This document shows positions 44,435 to 54,969 of a stretch of DNA of 64,000 nucleotides, in pieces. The translations under genes and the position numbers were made by a program. Within the stretch, counting starts at the first letter, position 1. Each line of letters starts with the position of its first letter. The notes below the pieces were generated by a model. That model ran no database searches. It had not been told where the DNA came from and worked only from the letters and a program-made list of their open reading frames with translations. This DNA is from a bacterium (GTDB taxonomy: Bacteria; Actinomycetota; Acidimicrobiia; Acidimicrobiales; Bin134): the NCBI GenBank assembly GCA_028819295.1, contig JAPPMA010000106.1:1-64000 (forward strand). The letters are read 5' to 3'.

Positions 44435-44626
44435 TCAGCCGCCCAGCAATTCGCGTTGGCGTCGCTCGTTGATCGGCATGGCGTGGAACACCACTGGATG
44501 GTCCTGGCGCTCCATGTCGATCATGACATCGATTAGCAGTCCGCTGCTGTTCGGGCCCATCACAGTCACGATTCCAGGACGTGGTTGGTCAATGTTAGTC
44601 GTCAGCGGAAAGGCGAGAGCATTCAA
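44435..44626 (-). CDS. Small hypothetical protein
   Basis: A 63-residue frame from TTG 44626 that ends HPVVFHAMPINERRQRELLG, a tail resembling small toxin-like or DUF proteins that close with an FHAMP motif. No ribosome site is clear and the frame is open for a further ten codons upstream, so the start is uncertain and it may be a gene remnant. It lies convergent to sucD. Confidence 0.4.
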   Translation of the reverse strand: MNALAFPLTTNIDQPRPGIVTVMGPNSSGLLIDVMIDMERQDHPVVFHAMPINERRQRELLGG

Positions 44627-44698
44627 GATGCGCGGTGCTTTTGCCCGTGCTTCTCAGCCGAATTCAGAATCGGAATCCGGCTGAGATCGACCGGAAAA

Positions 44699-44980
44699 TC
44701 AGGGCACGGTGAGGGTCAAGAGGCGCTCCCGCTGTTCTTCGGGAAGTTCGGCCAATAGTTCATCGCGGTTGGCTTGCGGCCAGCTGTTCAATATCTCAGC
44801 CTGCTCGGCGGTGGGCAGGCTAACAATGTGGGCAACCACCGCCTTGCGTAGTGCTTCCACGAATTCGGGCGGGGCTTCTTTTGCATCTTTGGGGATTGGG
44901 TAGGGGGCACCGTCCGAGATGGTTTGCAACTCGGCTAGGCGCTCGGGCGAGATGTAGAAGTCGTCTTGGTCGGTGCCCAC
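44699..44980 (-). CDS. Small hypothetical protein, predicted helical
   Basis: A 93-residue acidic protein, almost entirely helical by composition: SPERLAELQTISDGAPYPIP, then FVEALRKAVVAHIVSLPTAEQ and ANRDELLAELPEEQRERLL. No known domain or membrane segment. Divergent from purN with 54 bp between. Confidence 0.55.
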   Translation of the reverse strand: MGTDQDDFYISPERLAELQTISDGAPYPIPKDAKEAPPEFVEALRKAVVAHIVSLPTAEQAEILNSWPQANRDELLAELPEEQRERLLTLTVP

Positions 44981-45034
44981 TGAATTCCCAGCTTACCCAT
45001 CTGATGGGCAAATTGACATGGTACTTTTCCGGCG

Positions 45035-45598
45035 ATGCGACTAGCGGTGCTGGCCTCGGGCGGTGGGACGATTCTCGATGCCATGGCCCGCAGCGGATTG
45101 CCCATCTCGCTGGTACTGGTGGACCGGCCCTGCAAGGCCGAGAAGGTGGCGGCCGATCATGGCCTGGCCTGTGAGCTGGTGGAGCGGACCAGCTTCGGCC
45201 CCGACTTCGACCGTGTCCACTACACCCGCCAGGTGACCGAGCGCCTCCAAGCCGCCCAGATTGAGTTGGTGGCCATGGCCGGGTTCGGCACGGTTCTGGA
45301 TCAGCCCATCCAAGACGCATACGAGGGTCGGATCTTGAACACCCACCCTTCGCTGTTGCCCGCCTTCCCCGGCTGGCACGCGGTGGACGATGCCATGGAC
45401 TACGGGGTGAAGGTCACCGGCTGCACCGTTCATGTGGCCACCTTGGAGGTGGACGCCGGGCCGATCCTGGCTCAGCAGGCCGTGGCCGTGGAGACCGGAG
45501 ACACCGTGGACACGCTGCACGAGCGCATCAAGACGGTGGAGCGCGATCTCTACGTTCGCACCGTCAGTGAGATCATCGACCGGGGATATGTCCTATGA
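45035..45598 (+). CDS. purN: Phosphoribosylglycinamide formyltransferase
   Basis: A 187-residue folate-dependent GAR transformylase of purine synthesis. LNTHPSLLPAFPG holds the catalytic Asn and His, and TGCTVHVATLEVDAGPIL the catalytic Asp. Slightly shorter than the ~200-residue norm because of a compact N-terminus (LAVLASGGGT). Overlaps purH by four bases. Confidence 0.95.
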   Translation: MRLAVLASGGGTILDAMARSGLPISLVLVDRPCKAEKVAADHGLACELVERTSFGPDFDRVHYTRQVTERLQAAQIELVAMAGFGTVLDQPIQDAYEGRILNTHPSLLPAFPGWHAVDDAMDYGVKVTGCTVHVATLEVDAGPILAQQAVAVETGDTVDTLHERIKTVERDLYVRTVSEIIDRGYVL

Positions 45599-47118
45599 GC
45601 CAGGGAGCTGACCAGCCGCCCCGGGCGCTGGTGTCGGTGTACGACAAGGCCGGGGTGATCGATCTGGCCCAGCGGTTGGTGGCCCTGGGGTGGGAGATCA
45701 TCTCCAGCGGCGGTACGTCCGCCGCCTTGGCCGACGCCGGGATACCCGTAACCCCGGTAGAGCAGGTGACCGGGGCACCCGAGATGCTGGACGGGCGCGT
45801 GAAGACCGTCCACCCCGTGATTCACGGGGGCTTATTGGCCGACTTGACGAACCCCGGCCATGTGAAGGATCTGATCGACCGGGGCATCGTGCCCATCGAC
45901 TTGGTGGTGTGCAACCTGTATCCGTTCCGCTCCGATCCCTCGGTGGAGCTGATCGACATCGGCGGACCGGCCATGGTGAGGGCCGCGGCCAAGAACCATG
46001 AGCGGGTCGGTGTGGTGGTGCGGCCCGACGACTATGACGCTGTGCTGGAGGAGTTGGAGCGCGATGGCGCGCTGTCGGATGCCACCCGGCGGCGGCTGGC
46101 CCGGGCGGCCTACGCCCATACCAGCGCCTACGACGCGGAGATCGTCGACTGGCTCAGCGACACTGCTGACGCAGAAGAACTCCCCCCGACCGTGGCGCTG
46201 ACCCTGGAGCGACAAGAGGTGCTGCGCTACGGCGAGAACCCCCACCAGACTGGGGCCCGCTATCGGATCGCCGGCCAGTCGAGCTGGTGGGATGAGGCAA
46301 CCCAGCTTCAGGGCAAAGCCATGTCGTACCTCAACGTGTTCGACGCCGATGCCGCCTGGCGTTTGGCCCAATCGCTGGGCGACGACCCGGCCGCCGCGGT
46401 GATGAAGCATGCCAATCCGTGCGGGGCGGCCGTGGCCGCCGACATCGCCACCGCCTATCGGCGGGCCCACGAGTGCGATCCGGTGTCGGCCTTCGGGGGG
46501 ATCGTGGCCGTGAACCGCCCGGTCACTGTCGAGATGGCTGAGGCCATGGCCGACGTGTTCACCGAGGTGCTCATCGCCCCCGACTACGAAGAAGCTGCCC
46601 TGGCCCTGCTGGCCAAGAAAAAGAACCTGCGGGTGCTCCACGCCCCACCGCCCGAGGCTTCGGCGCTGGAGATCCGCACCCTCGGCGGCGCCGCTCTGGT
46701 GCAGACCCCCGACACCGTGACCATGGACCGCTCAACCTGGCAGGTGGTCACCGAGCGGGCACCCACCGACGAGCAGTGGGCCGACCTGGAGCTAGCCTGG
46801 CGGGTGGCGGCCCGGGTCGGGTCCAACTGCATCGTGCTGGCCAAAGACCGCCAGGCGGTGGGCATCGGCGCCGGCCAGCAGAACCGGCGCGACGCGGGGC
46901 GCATCGCGGCCGAGAAAGCCGCCGGTCGGGCCGCGGGCGGGGCCTGCGCCAGCGATGCCTTCTTCCCGTTCCGCGACGGCCTCGACGCCGCCGCCGAAGC
47001 CGGCTGCGCCACCGTCATCCAACCCGGCGGCTCGGTACGCGACCAAGAGGTGATCGACGCCGCCAACGAGCACGGCATGTCAATGGTGTTCACCGGCGAA
47101 CGCCACTTCCGCCACTAG
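45595..47118 (+). CDS. purH: Bifunctional AICAR transformylase/IMP cyclohydrolase
   Basis: A 507-residue enzyme for the last two steps of IMP synthesis. The N-terminal MGS-like cyclohydrolase starts LVSVYDKAGVIDLA with MLDGRVKTVHPVIHGGLL, and the C-terminal transformylase has RYGENPHQTGARY, MKHANPCGAA and SDAFFPFRDGLDAAAEAG. It is coupled to purN. Its TAG and the metF stop on the other strand share one CTAG palindrome. Confidence 0.97.
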   Translation: MSQGADQPPRALVSVYDKAGVIDLAQRLVALGWEIISSGGTSAALADAGIPVTPVEQVTGAPEMLDGRVKTVHPVIHGGLLADLTNPGHVKDLIDRGIVPIDLVVCNLYPFRSDPSVELIDIGGPAMVRAAAKNHERVGVVVRPDDYDAVLEELERDGALSDATRRRLARAAYAHTSAYDAEIVDWLSDTADAEELPPTVALTLERQEVLRYGENPHQTGARYRIAGQSSWWDEATQLQGKAMSYLNVFDADAAWRLAQSLGDDPAAAVMKHANPCGAAVAADIATAYRRAHECDPVSAFGGIVAVNRPVTVEMAEAMADVFTEVLIAPDYEEAALALLAKKKNLRVLHAPPPEASALEIRTLGGAALVQTPDTVTMDRSTWQVVTERAPTDEQWADLELAWRVAARVGSNCIVLAKDRQAVGIGAGQQNRRDAGRIAAEKAAGRAAGGACASDAFFPFRDGLDAAAEAGCATVIQPGGSVRDQEVIDAANEHGMSMVFTGERHFRH

Positions 47119-47963
47119 TGGCTGAGCAACTCGGCAATCAGGGTTGAAGCCTCCGCCCGGTTCAAGGTGTAGAGGTGGATGCCGGGAGCTCCGGCGTCTA
47201 GGAGCGACTGGGATAGCTCGGCGGTAGCTTCGGCGGCGGCCTTTATGCGGTGGGGGGCAGGCAAGGACTCGAGGCGGGTGAACAGGGCCTCGGGCACCGT
47301 GGAGCCATTCATGGCGGCATAGCGGCGGATGCTCTTGGGCCAGATCACGGGCATGACACCGGGGATCACTGGGCGATGGCACCCCAAGTCGGCCAGCTCG
47401 TTGCGCAGCCGGGTGTAGTCGGCGGGGTCGAAGAAGAACTGGGTGATGGCGAAGTCGGCCTGGTCCAACTTGCTAGCCAGAAACGCCCGGTCGGAGGCGC
47501 GATTCACCGAGCGGGGGTGGACCTCGGGGTGGGCGGCCACTCCCACGCTGAACCCGGCCGGGTGGGCCCGCACCACCTCCACCAACTCGGAGGCGTAGCG
47601 GAAGTCGCCGCTGATGGCCGACCCGTCGGGCGGGTCGCCGGCCAGGGCCAAGATGTTGACCACCCCAGCGGCGGCGTAGTCGTCGAGCAGGCCGGCGACG
47701 CCCTGTCGGGTGTGGCCGACGCAGGTCAGGTGGGCCATGGCCGGGAAGGGCCGATGGCGGCAGATGTCGGTCACGATGTCGCGGGTGCGATCATGGCCGT
47801 CGCCCCCCACCCCGCAGGTCACCGACACGAACGAGGGGGCTAGCTCAGCGAGTTCGTTCAGGGTCTCGTCGAGCTGCTTGGCAGCAACCTCGTCGGCTGG
47901 GGGGAAGAACTCGAACGACAGCGTCGGCTGATCGCCCAAGAGGTCGACAATCTGGGTCATCAA
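47115..47963 (-). CDS. metF: Methylenetetrahydrofolate reductase
   Basis: A 282-residue FAD-dependent TIM-barrel enzyme making 5-methyl-THF for methionine synthesis. [11 protein letters not shown] near residue 14 holds the catalytic Glu, [13 protein letters not shown] and [11 protein letters not shown] follow, and [10 protein letters not shown] and [11 protein letters not shown] are family marks. Convergent with purH, stop codons overlapping in CTAG. Divergent from icd. Confidence 0.95.
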   Translation of the reverse strand: MMTQIVDLLGDQPTLSFEFFPPADEVAAKQLDETLNELAELAPSFVSVTCGVGGDGHDRTRDIVTDICRHRPFPAMAHLTCVGHTRQGVAGLLDDYAAAGVVNILALAGDPPDGSAISGDFRYASELVEVVRAHPAGFSVGVAAHPEVHPRSVNRASDRAFLASKLDQADFAITQFFFDPADYTRLRNELADLGCHRPVIPGVMPVIWPKSIRRYAAMNGSTVPEALFTRLESLPAPHRIKAAAEATAELSQSLLDAGAPGIHLYTLNRAEASTLIAELLSH

Positions 47964-48085
47964 AGGGCAGCGTATGGCCCGGTTCCCTGCGTCTCGGCAT
48001 TGTTTGCCGAAGCCTCAGGAGCCCTTGCTGCTACTTGTTTCCTGGCTTCGTTGGGTACAAAGGCCCATCGGTATGCTCGCCTCAT

Positions 48086-49282
<1,197 letters not shown>

Positions 49283-49344
49283 CCGACAACTCCCAGGCCG
49301 CTGATTTACCTTCCTGACCCTTCACGCACAAAGGAGACCTGCCG

Positions 49345-50331
49345 GTGAACGATCCCAAACGAGTGGCGGTAACCGGCGCGGCCGGCCAGATCGGCTACAG
49401 CCTGCTGTTCCGCATCGCCAGCGGGCAGATGCTCGGCCCTGACGTGCCGGTGGTGCTCCAGATGCTGGAGATCCCCCCGGCCATGGACGCCCTGGCCGGT
49501 GTGGCCATGGAGTTGGACGACTGCGCCTTCCCTCTATTGGCCGGCAAGGTGTGTACCGACGATCCCAACGAGGCGTTCGACGGGGTGGACTATGCCCTGT
49601 TGGTGGGGTCGCGGCCTAGGGGCAAGGGCATGGAGCGCCGCGACCTGCTGGAGGCCAACGGCGCCATCTTCACCACCCAGGGGCGGGCGCTGTCCGCTGG
49701 CGCAGCCGACGATGTGCGGGTGCTGGTGGTGGGCAATCCGGCCAACACCAACTGCCTCATCGCCATGAACAACGCGGAGGGGATCCCCGCTGAGCGGTTC
49801 ACCGCCATGACCCGCCTCGACCACAACCGGGCGGTGGCCCAGCTCTCGGCCAGGCTGGGGGTGACCGTGGGCGAGGTGAGCCGCATGACGATTTGGGGCA
49901 ACCACTCGGCCACCCAGTATCCCGACCTGTTCAACTGTCGGGTGGGCGGCCAGTCGGCCGCCGATGCGGTAGGCGACCAGGCGTGGATCGCCGACGAGTT
50001 CATCCCCGCGGTGCAGCAGCGGGGCGCGGCCATCATCGAGGCCCGGGGCCTGTCCAGCGCGGCTTCAGCCGCCAACGCGGCCATCGATCACGTCCACGAC
50101 TGGGTCCACGGCACGTCGGCGGGCGACTGGGTGAGCATGGCCGTGCCCTCCGACGGCTCCTACGGCGTGCCCGAAGGCCTCATCTCGTCGTTCCCCTGCA
50201 CCACCGCCGACGGCCAGTGGTCGATTGTGGACGGTGTGGACCTGAACGAATTCTCCCAGGCCCGCCTCGACGCCACCGTGGCCGAGCTGGCCATAGAGCG
50301 CGAAACAGTTGCTGATTTGGGCCTGATCTAG
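49345..50331 (+). CDS. mdh: Malate dehydrogenase
   Basis: A 328-residue NAD-dependent enzyme of the cytosolic-type MDH group. [17 protein letters not shown] is the Rossmann motif, [15 protein letters not shown] the mobile loop with substrate arginines, TRLDHNRA another substrate segment and [15 protein letters not shown] holds the catalytic His. GTG start with AAGGAGA upstream. The cobC-like gene starts immediately at the next base after its stop. Confidence 0.95.
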   Translation: MNDPKRVAVTGAAGQIGYSLLFRIASGQMLGPDVPVVLQMLEIPPAMDALAGVAMELDDCAFPLLAGKVCTDDPNEAFDGVDYALLVGSRPRGKGMERRDLLEANGAIFTTQGRALSAGAADDVRVLVVGNPANTNCLIAMNNAEGIPAERFTAMTRLDHNRAVAQLSARLGVTVGEVSRMTIWGNHSATQYPDLFNCRVGGQSAADAVGDQAWIADEFIPAVQQRGAAIIEARGLSSAASAANAAIDHVHDWVHGTSAGDWVSMAVPSDGSYGVPEGLISSFPCTTADGQWSIVDGVDLNEFSQARLDATVAELAIERETVADLGLI

Positions 50332-51231
50332 TTGGCCGACATCCCTCCCGCCGGTCGTCACGGCGGAGACGGCCCCCGTATTGCCCGAGCTCTGGGCATC
50401 GACCTCCGAACCATTCTGGATCTGTCGCAGAGCCCCAACCCGTTCGCCCCCGATGTGGTTTCGATGTTGGCTGGCCATCTGGATTCGGTACGCCGGTATC
50501 CCGAGACAGCCGATGTGGCCCGGGAATTGGCCGACGCCATCGGAGTAGAAGCCGAGCGACTGATTCTTACCAATGGGGGAAGCGAGGCGATCTCCCTGGC
50601 GGCTCGGGAGATAGGGGGGCGGGTGCGCTCTGAGCCTGAGTTCGGGCTGCACCCCCGCAATCTCGCTGGGCCGATCTGGCGCAGCGACCCGCACAATCCC
50701 AGTGGTCACTTGGCTGGGGCTGAAGAGTCGGCTGATGTGTGGGATGAGGCGTTCTACCCGCTGGCCACCGGGCGGTGGACGGCCGGTCGGTCCGGCGTAG
50801 TCGTGGGGTCGCTGACCAAGGTGTTCGCCTCTCCCGGGCTACGACTCGGCTACATCATCTCCGACGAGGTGGAGCGGTTCACCCGTCATCAGCCCCAGTG
50901 GTCGGTGAACTCGCTTGCATTGTCCGTGCTGCCGGAGCTTCTGGATTTGGCCGATCTGCCGGCCTGGTCGGAGGCCGTCGCCACGGCGCGCAAGGAGTTG
51001 TCCGAGTTGCTGAGCCGATTCGGCTTCGCGGTGGAGGCGGCCGATGCGCCCTGGGTGCTGGTTCATGCCCCCGGATTGCGGGAGCGCTTGGCCCCCTACG
51101 GGGTGGTTGTGCGGGATTGCTCTAGCTTCGGCATGCCGGGATACACGCGGGTTGGGGTGCCCGATTCTGATGGGCTGGCTCGGTTGGAGTCAGCTATGCT
51201 GCTGAGCGGCGTGGAGGCGAAGTCCGGTTAG
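50332..51231 (+). CDS. CobC/CobD-like PLP-dependent threonine-phosphate decarboxylase
   Basis: A 299-residue fold-type I aminotransferase-like enzyme, read from TTG 50332. GRHGGDGPRIARALGID is the HGG start typical of L-threonine-O-3-phosphate decarboxylases, which make aminopropanol phosphate for the cobalamin lower arm, and GSLTKVFASPGLRLGYI holds the PLP lysine. It is shorter than the usual ~350 residues, mainly in the centre. Histidinol-phosphate aminotransferase is an alternative, but it sits just before the B12 operon. Its last ten codons overlap the start of the cobalamin riboswitch. Confidence 0.78.
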   Translation: MADIPPAGRHGGDGPRIARALGIDLRTILDLSQSPNPFAPDVVSMLAGHLDSVRRYPETADVARELADAIGVEAERLILTNGGSEAISLAAREIGGRVRSEPEFGLHPRNLAGPIWRSDPHNPSGHLAGAEESADVWDEAFYPLATGRWTAGRSGVVVGSLTKVFASPGLRLGYIISDEVERFTRHQPQWSVNSLALSVLPELLDLADLPAWSEAVATARKELSELLSRFGFAVEAADAPWVLVHAPGLRERLAPYGVVVRDCSSFGMPGYTRVGVPDSDGLARLESAMLLSGVEAKSG

Positions 51232-51365
51232 ATCCCGGCACTGCCCCGCAACGGTGAACTGGCCCTGAGCCAGCGAGTCCGGTCGAGCTTTGCGCCGAAA
51301 CGAGCCATAAAGCCCCGAGGGTTGGGTTGGCTCGAGGGCAGAGCACCTGCCGATCGAGCTTCCGT
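51205..51365 (+). promoter_or_regulatory. Cobalamin riboswitch (B12 element)
   Basis: The core AGTCCGGTTAGATCCCGGCA, then CTGCCCCGCAACGGTGAA, matches the conserved B12-element core, followed by GAGCCAGCGAGTCCGG and, after an insertion, GCACCTGCCGATCGAG, a B12-box-like part. A hairpin GATCGAG/CTCGATC (51352-51372) lies just before the AGGAGG site of btuF and could hide it. It starts inside the 3' end of the cobC-like gene. It should switch off the transporter and salvage operon when adenosylcobalamin is plentiful. Exact ends are approximate. Confidence 0.85.
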
Positions 51366-51389
51366 TCCTCGATCTACAGGAGGTGTTTA

Positions 51390-52448
51390 ATGCCCCGACG
51401 TTTGTTCCGACTTTTCTTTGCGCTGCTGCTCGCCCTTTTCCTGGTTGCGAGCAGTTGCGGCAACGATGACGATGGCCCCGCGCCCCAGGCGGCCGAGGCG
51501 CCTGAGCCAGCGCCAACCGAAGCGCCAACGCAACCGGCACCGGCGTCCACCGAGGCGCCCGAGCCTGAGTCGGCGCCGACCGAGATGCCGACGGAGCCAG
51601 AGCCGGCACCGACTGAAGCTGCCCCCTCGCCAACCGAAGCGCCTGCTCCTGCTCCGGAGCCGACAGAAGCCGCCCCCGACAGGCCCCAGCGGATCGTGTC
51701 GCTCTCGCCCACTGCCACTGAGATCTTGTTTGCCATCGGCGCAGGAGAACAGGTGGTGGCGGTGGACGAATACTCCTACTACCCACCGGAAACTCCGGTG
51801 ACCGACTTGTCGGGGTGGGACCCCAACGTGGAGGCCGTGCTGTCGTATGAGCCTGACATGGTGGTGATCTCCAACGACGCCAACGACCTCATGGCCGCCA
51901 TGGACGCTGTCGGCGTAGAAGTGCACTTGAATTCGGCACCGGGGGATATTGAGGGCGGCTATGCCTCAATCGCCGAATTGGGAATTGCCGTTGGCCGAGT
52001 GGACGAGGCGGCTGCGCTGGTGGCCGATCTGAGAGCGGAGATCGATGCCGCCCTGGCTGCGGCCCCTGATGTGGAAGTGCGGGTGTACCACGAGTTGGGC
52101 GAGACCCATTACTCGGCCAGCTCCAACAGCTTCATAGGGGCGGTCTACGCCGCCATGGGTGCCATCAACATCGCCGACGAAGCCGATGTCGACGGCTACG
52201 GGTTCCCCCAGCTCACCGAGGAGTACATCGTGGAGGCCGACCCCGAACTGATCGTGATCACCGATCAGGTGTCCTACACCGCCGAAGACGTGGCTGCCCG
52301 GCCCGGGTGGGGCGAGGTGTCGGCAGTGCGCAACGGCAACATCGTGGTGGTCAACGCCGACGTCGCGTCCCGATGGGGACCGCGGCTGCCCCAGTTCATC
52401 AACGCAGTGGCCGAGGCTCTCAATTCGGTGGCCTCCCCGGTTTCGTAA
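51390..52448 (+). CDS. btuF: Cobalamin ABC transporter substrate-binding lipoprotein (BtuF-like)
   Basis: A 352-residue class III binding protein. Lipoprotein signal ends LLALFLVASSC (cysteine near residue 23), then a Pro/Thr/Glu/Ala linker of ~65 residues, then PQRIVSLSPTATEILFAIGAG, the BtuF/FhuD start, and VYHELGETHYSASSNSF later. It captures corrinoids outside the membrane. ATG 51390 has AGGAGG 8 bp before it. First gene after the riboswitch. Confidence 0.9.
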   Translation: MPRRLFRLFFALLLALFLVASSCGNDDDGPAPQAAEAPEPAPTEAPTQPAPASTEAPEPESAPTEMPTEPEPAPTEAAPSPTEAPAPAPEPTEAAPDRPQRIVSLSPTATEILFAIGAGEQVVAVDEYSYYPPETPVTDLSGWDPNVEAVLSYEPDMVVISNDANDLMAAMDAVGVEVHLNSAPGDIEGGYASIAELGIAVGRVDEAAALVADLRAEIDAALAAAPDVEVRVYHELGETHYSASSNSFIGAVYAAMGAINIADEADVDGYGFPQLTEEYIVEADPELIVITDQVSYTAEDVAARPGWGEVSAVRNGNIVVVNADVASRWGPRLPQFINAVAEALNSVASPVS

Positions 52449-52466
52449 CCCACCGCGGGCACTGCG

Positions 52467-53564
52467 ATGGCCGACGCCTCCCTCCCGACTACCGCTTTGC
52501 CGGACGCCGATGCCGCCCACTCGGCGGTACGGCGGGCGTTTGGGATGTCGATTGGGGCCGCCGTTGTTGGGGTTGTGGTCCTCGTGGCGGTGGGACTGTT
52601 CAGCGCCACCAGCGGAGCTGCGGGGCTGCCGGTCAAAGGAGTGTTGGGCGCCTTGTTCGACTGGGTTCCGCTGATCGGTGTCGACTCGTCGCTGTCGACC
52701 ACACAAGAGAACATCTTGTTTGAGATCCGGCTTCCCCGACTGGTTCTCGGGATGCTGGTAGGGGGGTCGTTGGGGGTGGCCGGAGCCTCCTATCAGGGGG
52801 TGTTCCGCAATCCGCTGGCCGACCCCTACCTGCTGGGCGTATCGGCCGGTGCGGGTTTCGGCGCGGTGCTGGCTCTGGGGTTCGGCCTCGACTTGAGCTG
52901 GGGACCGTTCGACACCGTGCCTGCCGCTGCGTTTGCGGGGGCGCTGGTGGCGGTGCTGGCATCGATGGCCATCGCCCGGGGCGGAGGCGCGTCGCCGGCA
53001 ACCCTGCTTTTGGGTGGGGTGGCCATGGCTGCCTTGTTCTCAGCAGCGCAGACCTATGCCATCCAGCAGTTGAATGAGACCAGAGCCCGAGAAGTGCTGT
53101 CGTGGCTGTTCGGACAGCTCAACACCACCGGCTGGAAGCAGGTCGGGCTCCTGCTGCCCTACGTAGTGGTATGCGGGGTGGTGCTGTTCATTCACCGGAG
53201 GCATCTCGATGTGTTGCGGGTGGGTGACGACGAAGCCCGCTCACTGGGACTGGATCCGGCTCGCTCCCGCCTTGTGGTGATCGTGGCCGCCTCACTGCTG
53301 ACTGCGGCCGCGGTGTCGGTGAGCGGGTTGATCGCCTTCGTGGGCCTGGTGGTGCCTCACATAGTCCGCCTTCTCATCAGCCACAGCTATCGGGTGATCG
53401 TGCCGCTGTCCGCTCTGGTGGGGGCGACGTTTCTGGCCTTCGTGGACATCGGCGCTCGCACCCTATTGGCGCCATCAGAGTTGCCGGTGGGTGTCATCAC
53501 CGCATTTGTGGGAGCGCCGTTCTTCGCCGTAGTGCTGTGGCGAGACCGGTGGAGCACGACATGA
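52467..53564 (+). CDS. btuC: Cobalamin ABC transporter permease (BtuC/FecCD family)
   Basis: A 365-residue membrane protein with about ten helices. EIRLPRLVLGMLVGGSLGVA and ASYQGVFRNPLADPYLLGVS are the FecCD signature, and GLIAFVGLVVPHIVRLL is the coupling region near the C-terminus. Works with BtuF and BtuD. Overlaps btuD by four bases. Confidence 0.93.
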   Translation: MADASLPTTALPDADAAHSAVRRAFGMSIGAAVVGVVVLVAVGLFSATSGAAGLPVKGVLGALFDWVPLIGVDSSLSTTQENILFEIRLPRLVLGMLVGGSLGVAGASYQGVFRNPLADPYLLGVSAGAGFGAVLALGFGLDLSWGPFDTVPAAAFAGALVAVLASMAIARGGGASPATLLLGGVAMAALFSAAQTYAIQQLNETRAREVLSWLFGQLNTTGWKQVGLLLPYVVVCGVVLFIHRRHLDVLRVGDDEARSLGLDPARSRLVVIVAASLLTAAAVSVSGLIAFVGLVVPHIVRLLISHSYRVIVPLSALVGATFLAFVDIGARTLLAPSELPVGVITAFVGAPFFAVVLWRDRWSTT

Positions 53565-54397
53565 GCCCCGTCCTAACGGCTTCGACGCAGGGTTCGGAGA
53601 GCGCGATCCGGTCGGCGCCCGCACTGTCGTGTCGTGATGTGAGGGTGAGCTTCCGGGATCAAGAGGTGGTCTGCGGTGTAAACCTGGAGTTGGACACCGG
53701 GCAATGGCTGGGCATCATCGGTCCGAACGGGGCCGGCAAGTCCACATTGCTGAGGTCGATTGTGGGATTGGCCTACTACTCCGGGGCGATTGCCCTGGGT
53801 GATGGACGAACGCCGGCAGCAGCCGACGTAGCCCTGGTACCGCAGGCTCCGATTATGCCCAAGGGCATGACCGTGGCTGAGTACGTGCTGTTGGGGCGCA
53901 CGGCACACTTGGGCTGGCTGGCCCGCGAGTCGCGAGCCGACCGCGAGATTGCGTCTTCGGTGCTGAATCGCCTGGAGCTCACGGCCTTCGCCGACCGCTT
54001 TGTGTCCACCCTGTCGGGAGGGGAGGCCCAGCAAGTGGTGGTGGCGCGGGCGCTGGCCCAGCAGTGCCCGGTGCTGCTGTTGGACGAGCCCACCAGCGCC
54101 CTCGATTTGGGTCATCAGGTGTCGGTGCTGGAGTTGGTGGATGATCTGCGCCGCACCGAGGGGCTGAGCGTGCTGGCCGCCATGCACGACCTCAGCGCCG
54201 CGGCCCGATTCGCCGACCGGCTCATCCTCATCGACCACGGACGTATCGTTGCTGAGGGCCGCCCCGCAGCCGTGTTGCAGCCAGATCTATTGTCGGCGGT
54301 GTACGGCACGCCGCTTACTGTTCAACCAATCGACGGCGAGTTGGTGGTACTGCCCGAGCCTCGCCGTCGGGCCAAACCCCCCAAGGAGGCTCCATGA
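53561..54397 (+). CDS. btuD: Cobalamin ABC transporter ATP-binding protein
   Basis: A 278-residue ATPase: Walker A GPNGAGKSTLL, signature LSGGEAQQVVVARAL, Walker B VLLLDEPTSALDLG and H-loop AAMHDLSAAAR. Start at ATG 53561 overlaps the btuC stop (ATGA). FecE/BtuD type; drives corrinoid import. Confidence 0.93.
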   Translation: MSPVLTASTQGSESAIRSAPALSCRDVRVSFRDQEVVCGVNLELDTGQWLGIIGPNGAGKSTLLRSIVGLAYYSGAIALGDGRTPAAADVALVPQAPIMPKGMTVAEYVLLGRTAHLGWLARESRADREIASSVLNRLELTAFADRFVSTLSGGEAQQVVVARALAQQCPVLLLDEPTSALDLGHQVSVLELVDDLRRTEGLSVLAAMHDLSAAARFADRLILIDHGRIVAEGRPAAVLQPDLLSAVYGTPLTVQPIDGELVVLPEPRRRAKPPKEAP

Positions 54398-54969
54398 GCA
54401 CTGAATCGGCCCCGCGAGACAAGCGTCCCTACGATCCTTCCGAGCTTCGGTCGGCTCCCTCGCTGGTGATGGTCAACACCGGTCACGGCAAGGGCAAGTC
54501 GACTGCGGCCTTTGGAACCGTGCTGCGGGCGGTCGCCCGAGGCTGGCCCACTGCGGTGGTGCAGTTTCTCAAGAGCGGTAATTGGAACACCGGCGAGGAG
54601 AAAGTGTGCCGAGAGCTCGGCGTGCAGTGGTTTTCGGCGGGCGACGGGTTTACTTGGGAATCCGACGATCTGGACGAATCCCAGGCCAAGGCCGTGGCTG
54701 CCTGGGAGTTCTCGGCCCAGCTCATCGCCGATGGCGAATACCGGTTGGTGGTATTGGATGAGATCAGCTACGCCATGACCTGGGATTGGATCGATGCCGC
54801 CGATGTGGCCTCAATGCTTGGGTCTCGGCCCGAACAGGTGAGCGTGATATTGACTGGCCGGGACATGGCCGATGAGGTGATCGAGGTGGCCGATACCGTC
54901 ACTGAGATGACCAAGATCAAGCACGCCTTCGACCGCCAAATCAGAGCCAAGAAAGGTCTCGATTATTGA
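54394..54969 (+). CDS. cobO: Cob(I)yrinic acid a,c-diamide adenosyltransferase
   Basis: A 191-residue BtuR/CobO-type corrinoid adenosyltransferase adding the 5'-deoxyadenosyl ligand. P-loop variant VNTGHGKGKSTAAFG binds ATP, AVVQFLKSGNWNTGEE follows and LVVLDEISYAMTWDWI is typical. In this operon it activates imported corrinoids before remodelling. Overlaps both neighbours by four bases. Confidence 0.95.
   Translation: MSTESAPRDKRPYDPSELRSAPSLVMVNTGHGKGKSTAAFGTVLRAVARGWPTAVVQFLKSGNWNTGEEKVCRELGVQWFSAGDGFTWESDDLDESQAKAVAAWEFSAQLIADGEYRLVVLDEISYAMTWDWIDAADVASMLGSRPEQVSVILTGRDMADEVIEVADTVTEMTKIKHAFDRQIRAKKGLDY

Noticed and set aside
47115-47118. Overlapping stop codons of purH and metF as special regulation
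   Set aside because: A shared CTAG between convergent genes is a simple consequence of tight packing.
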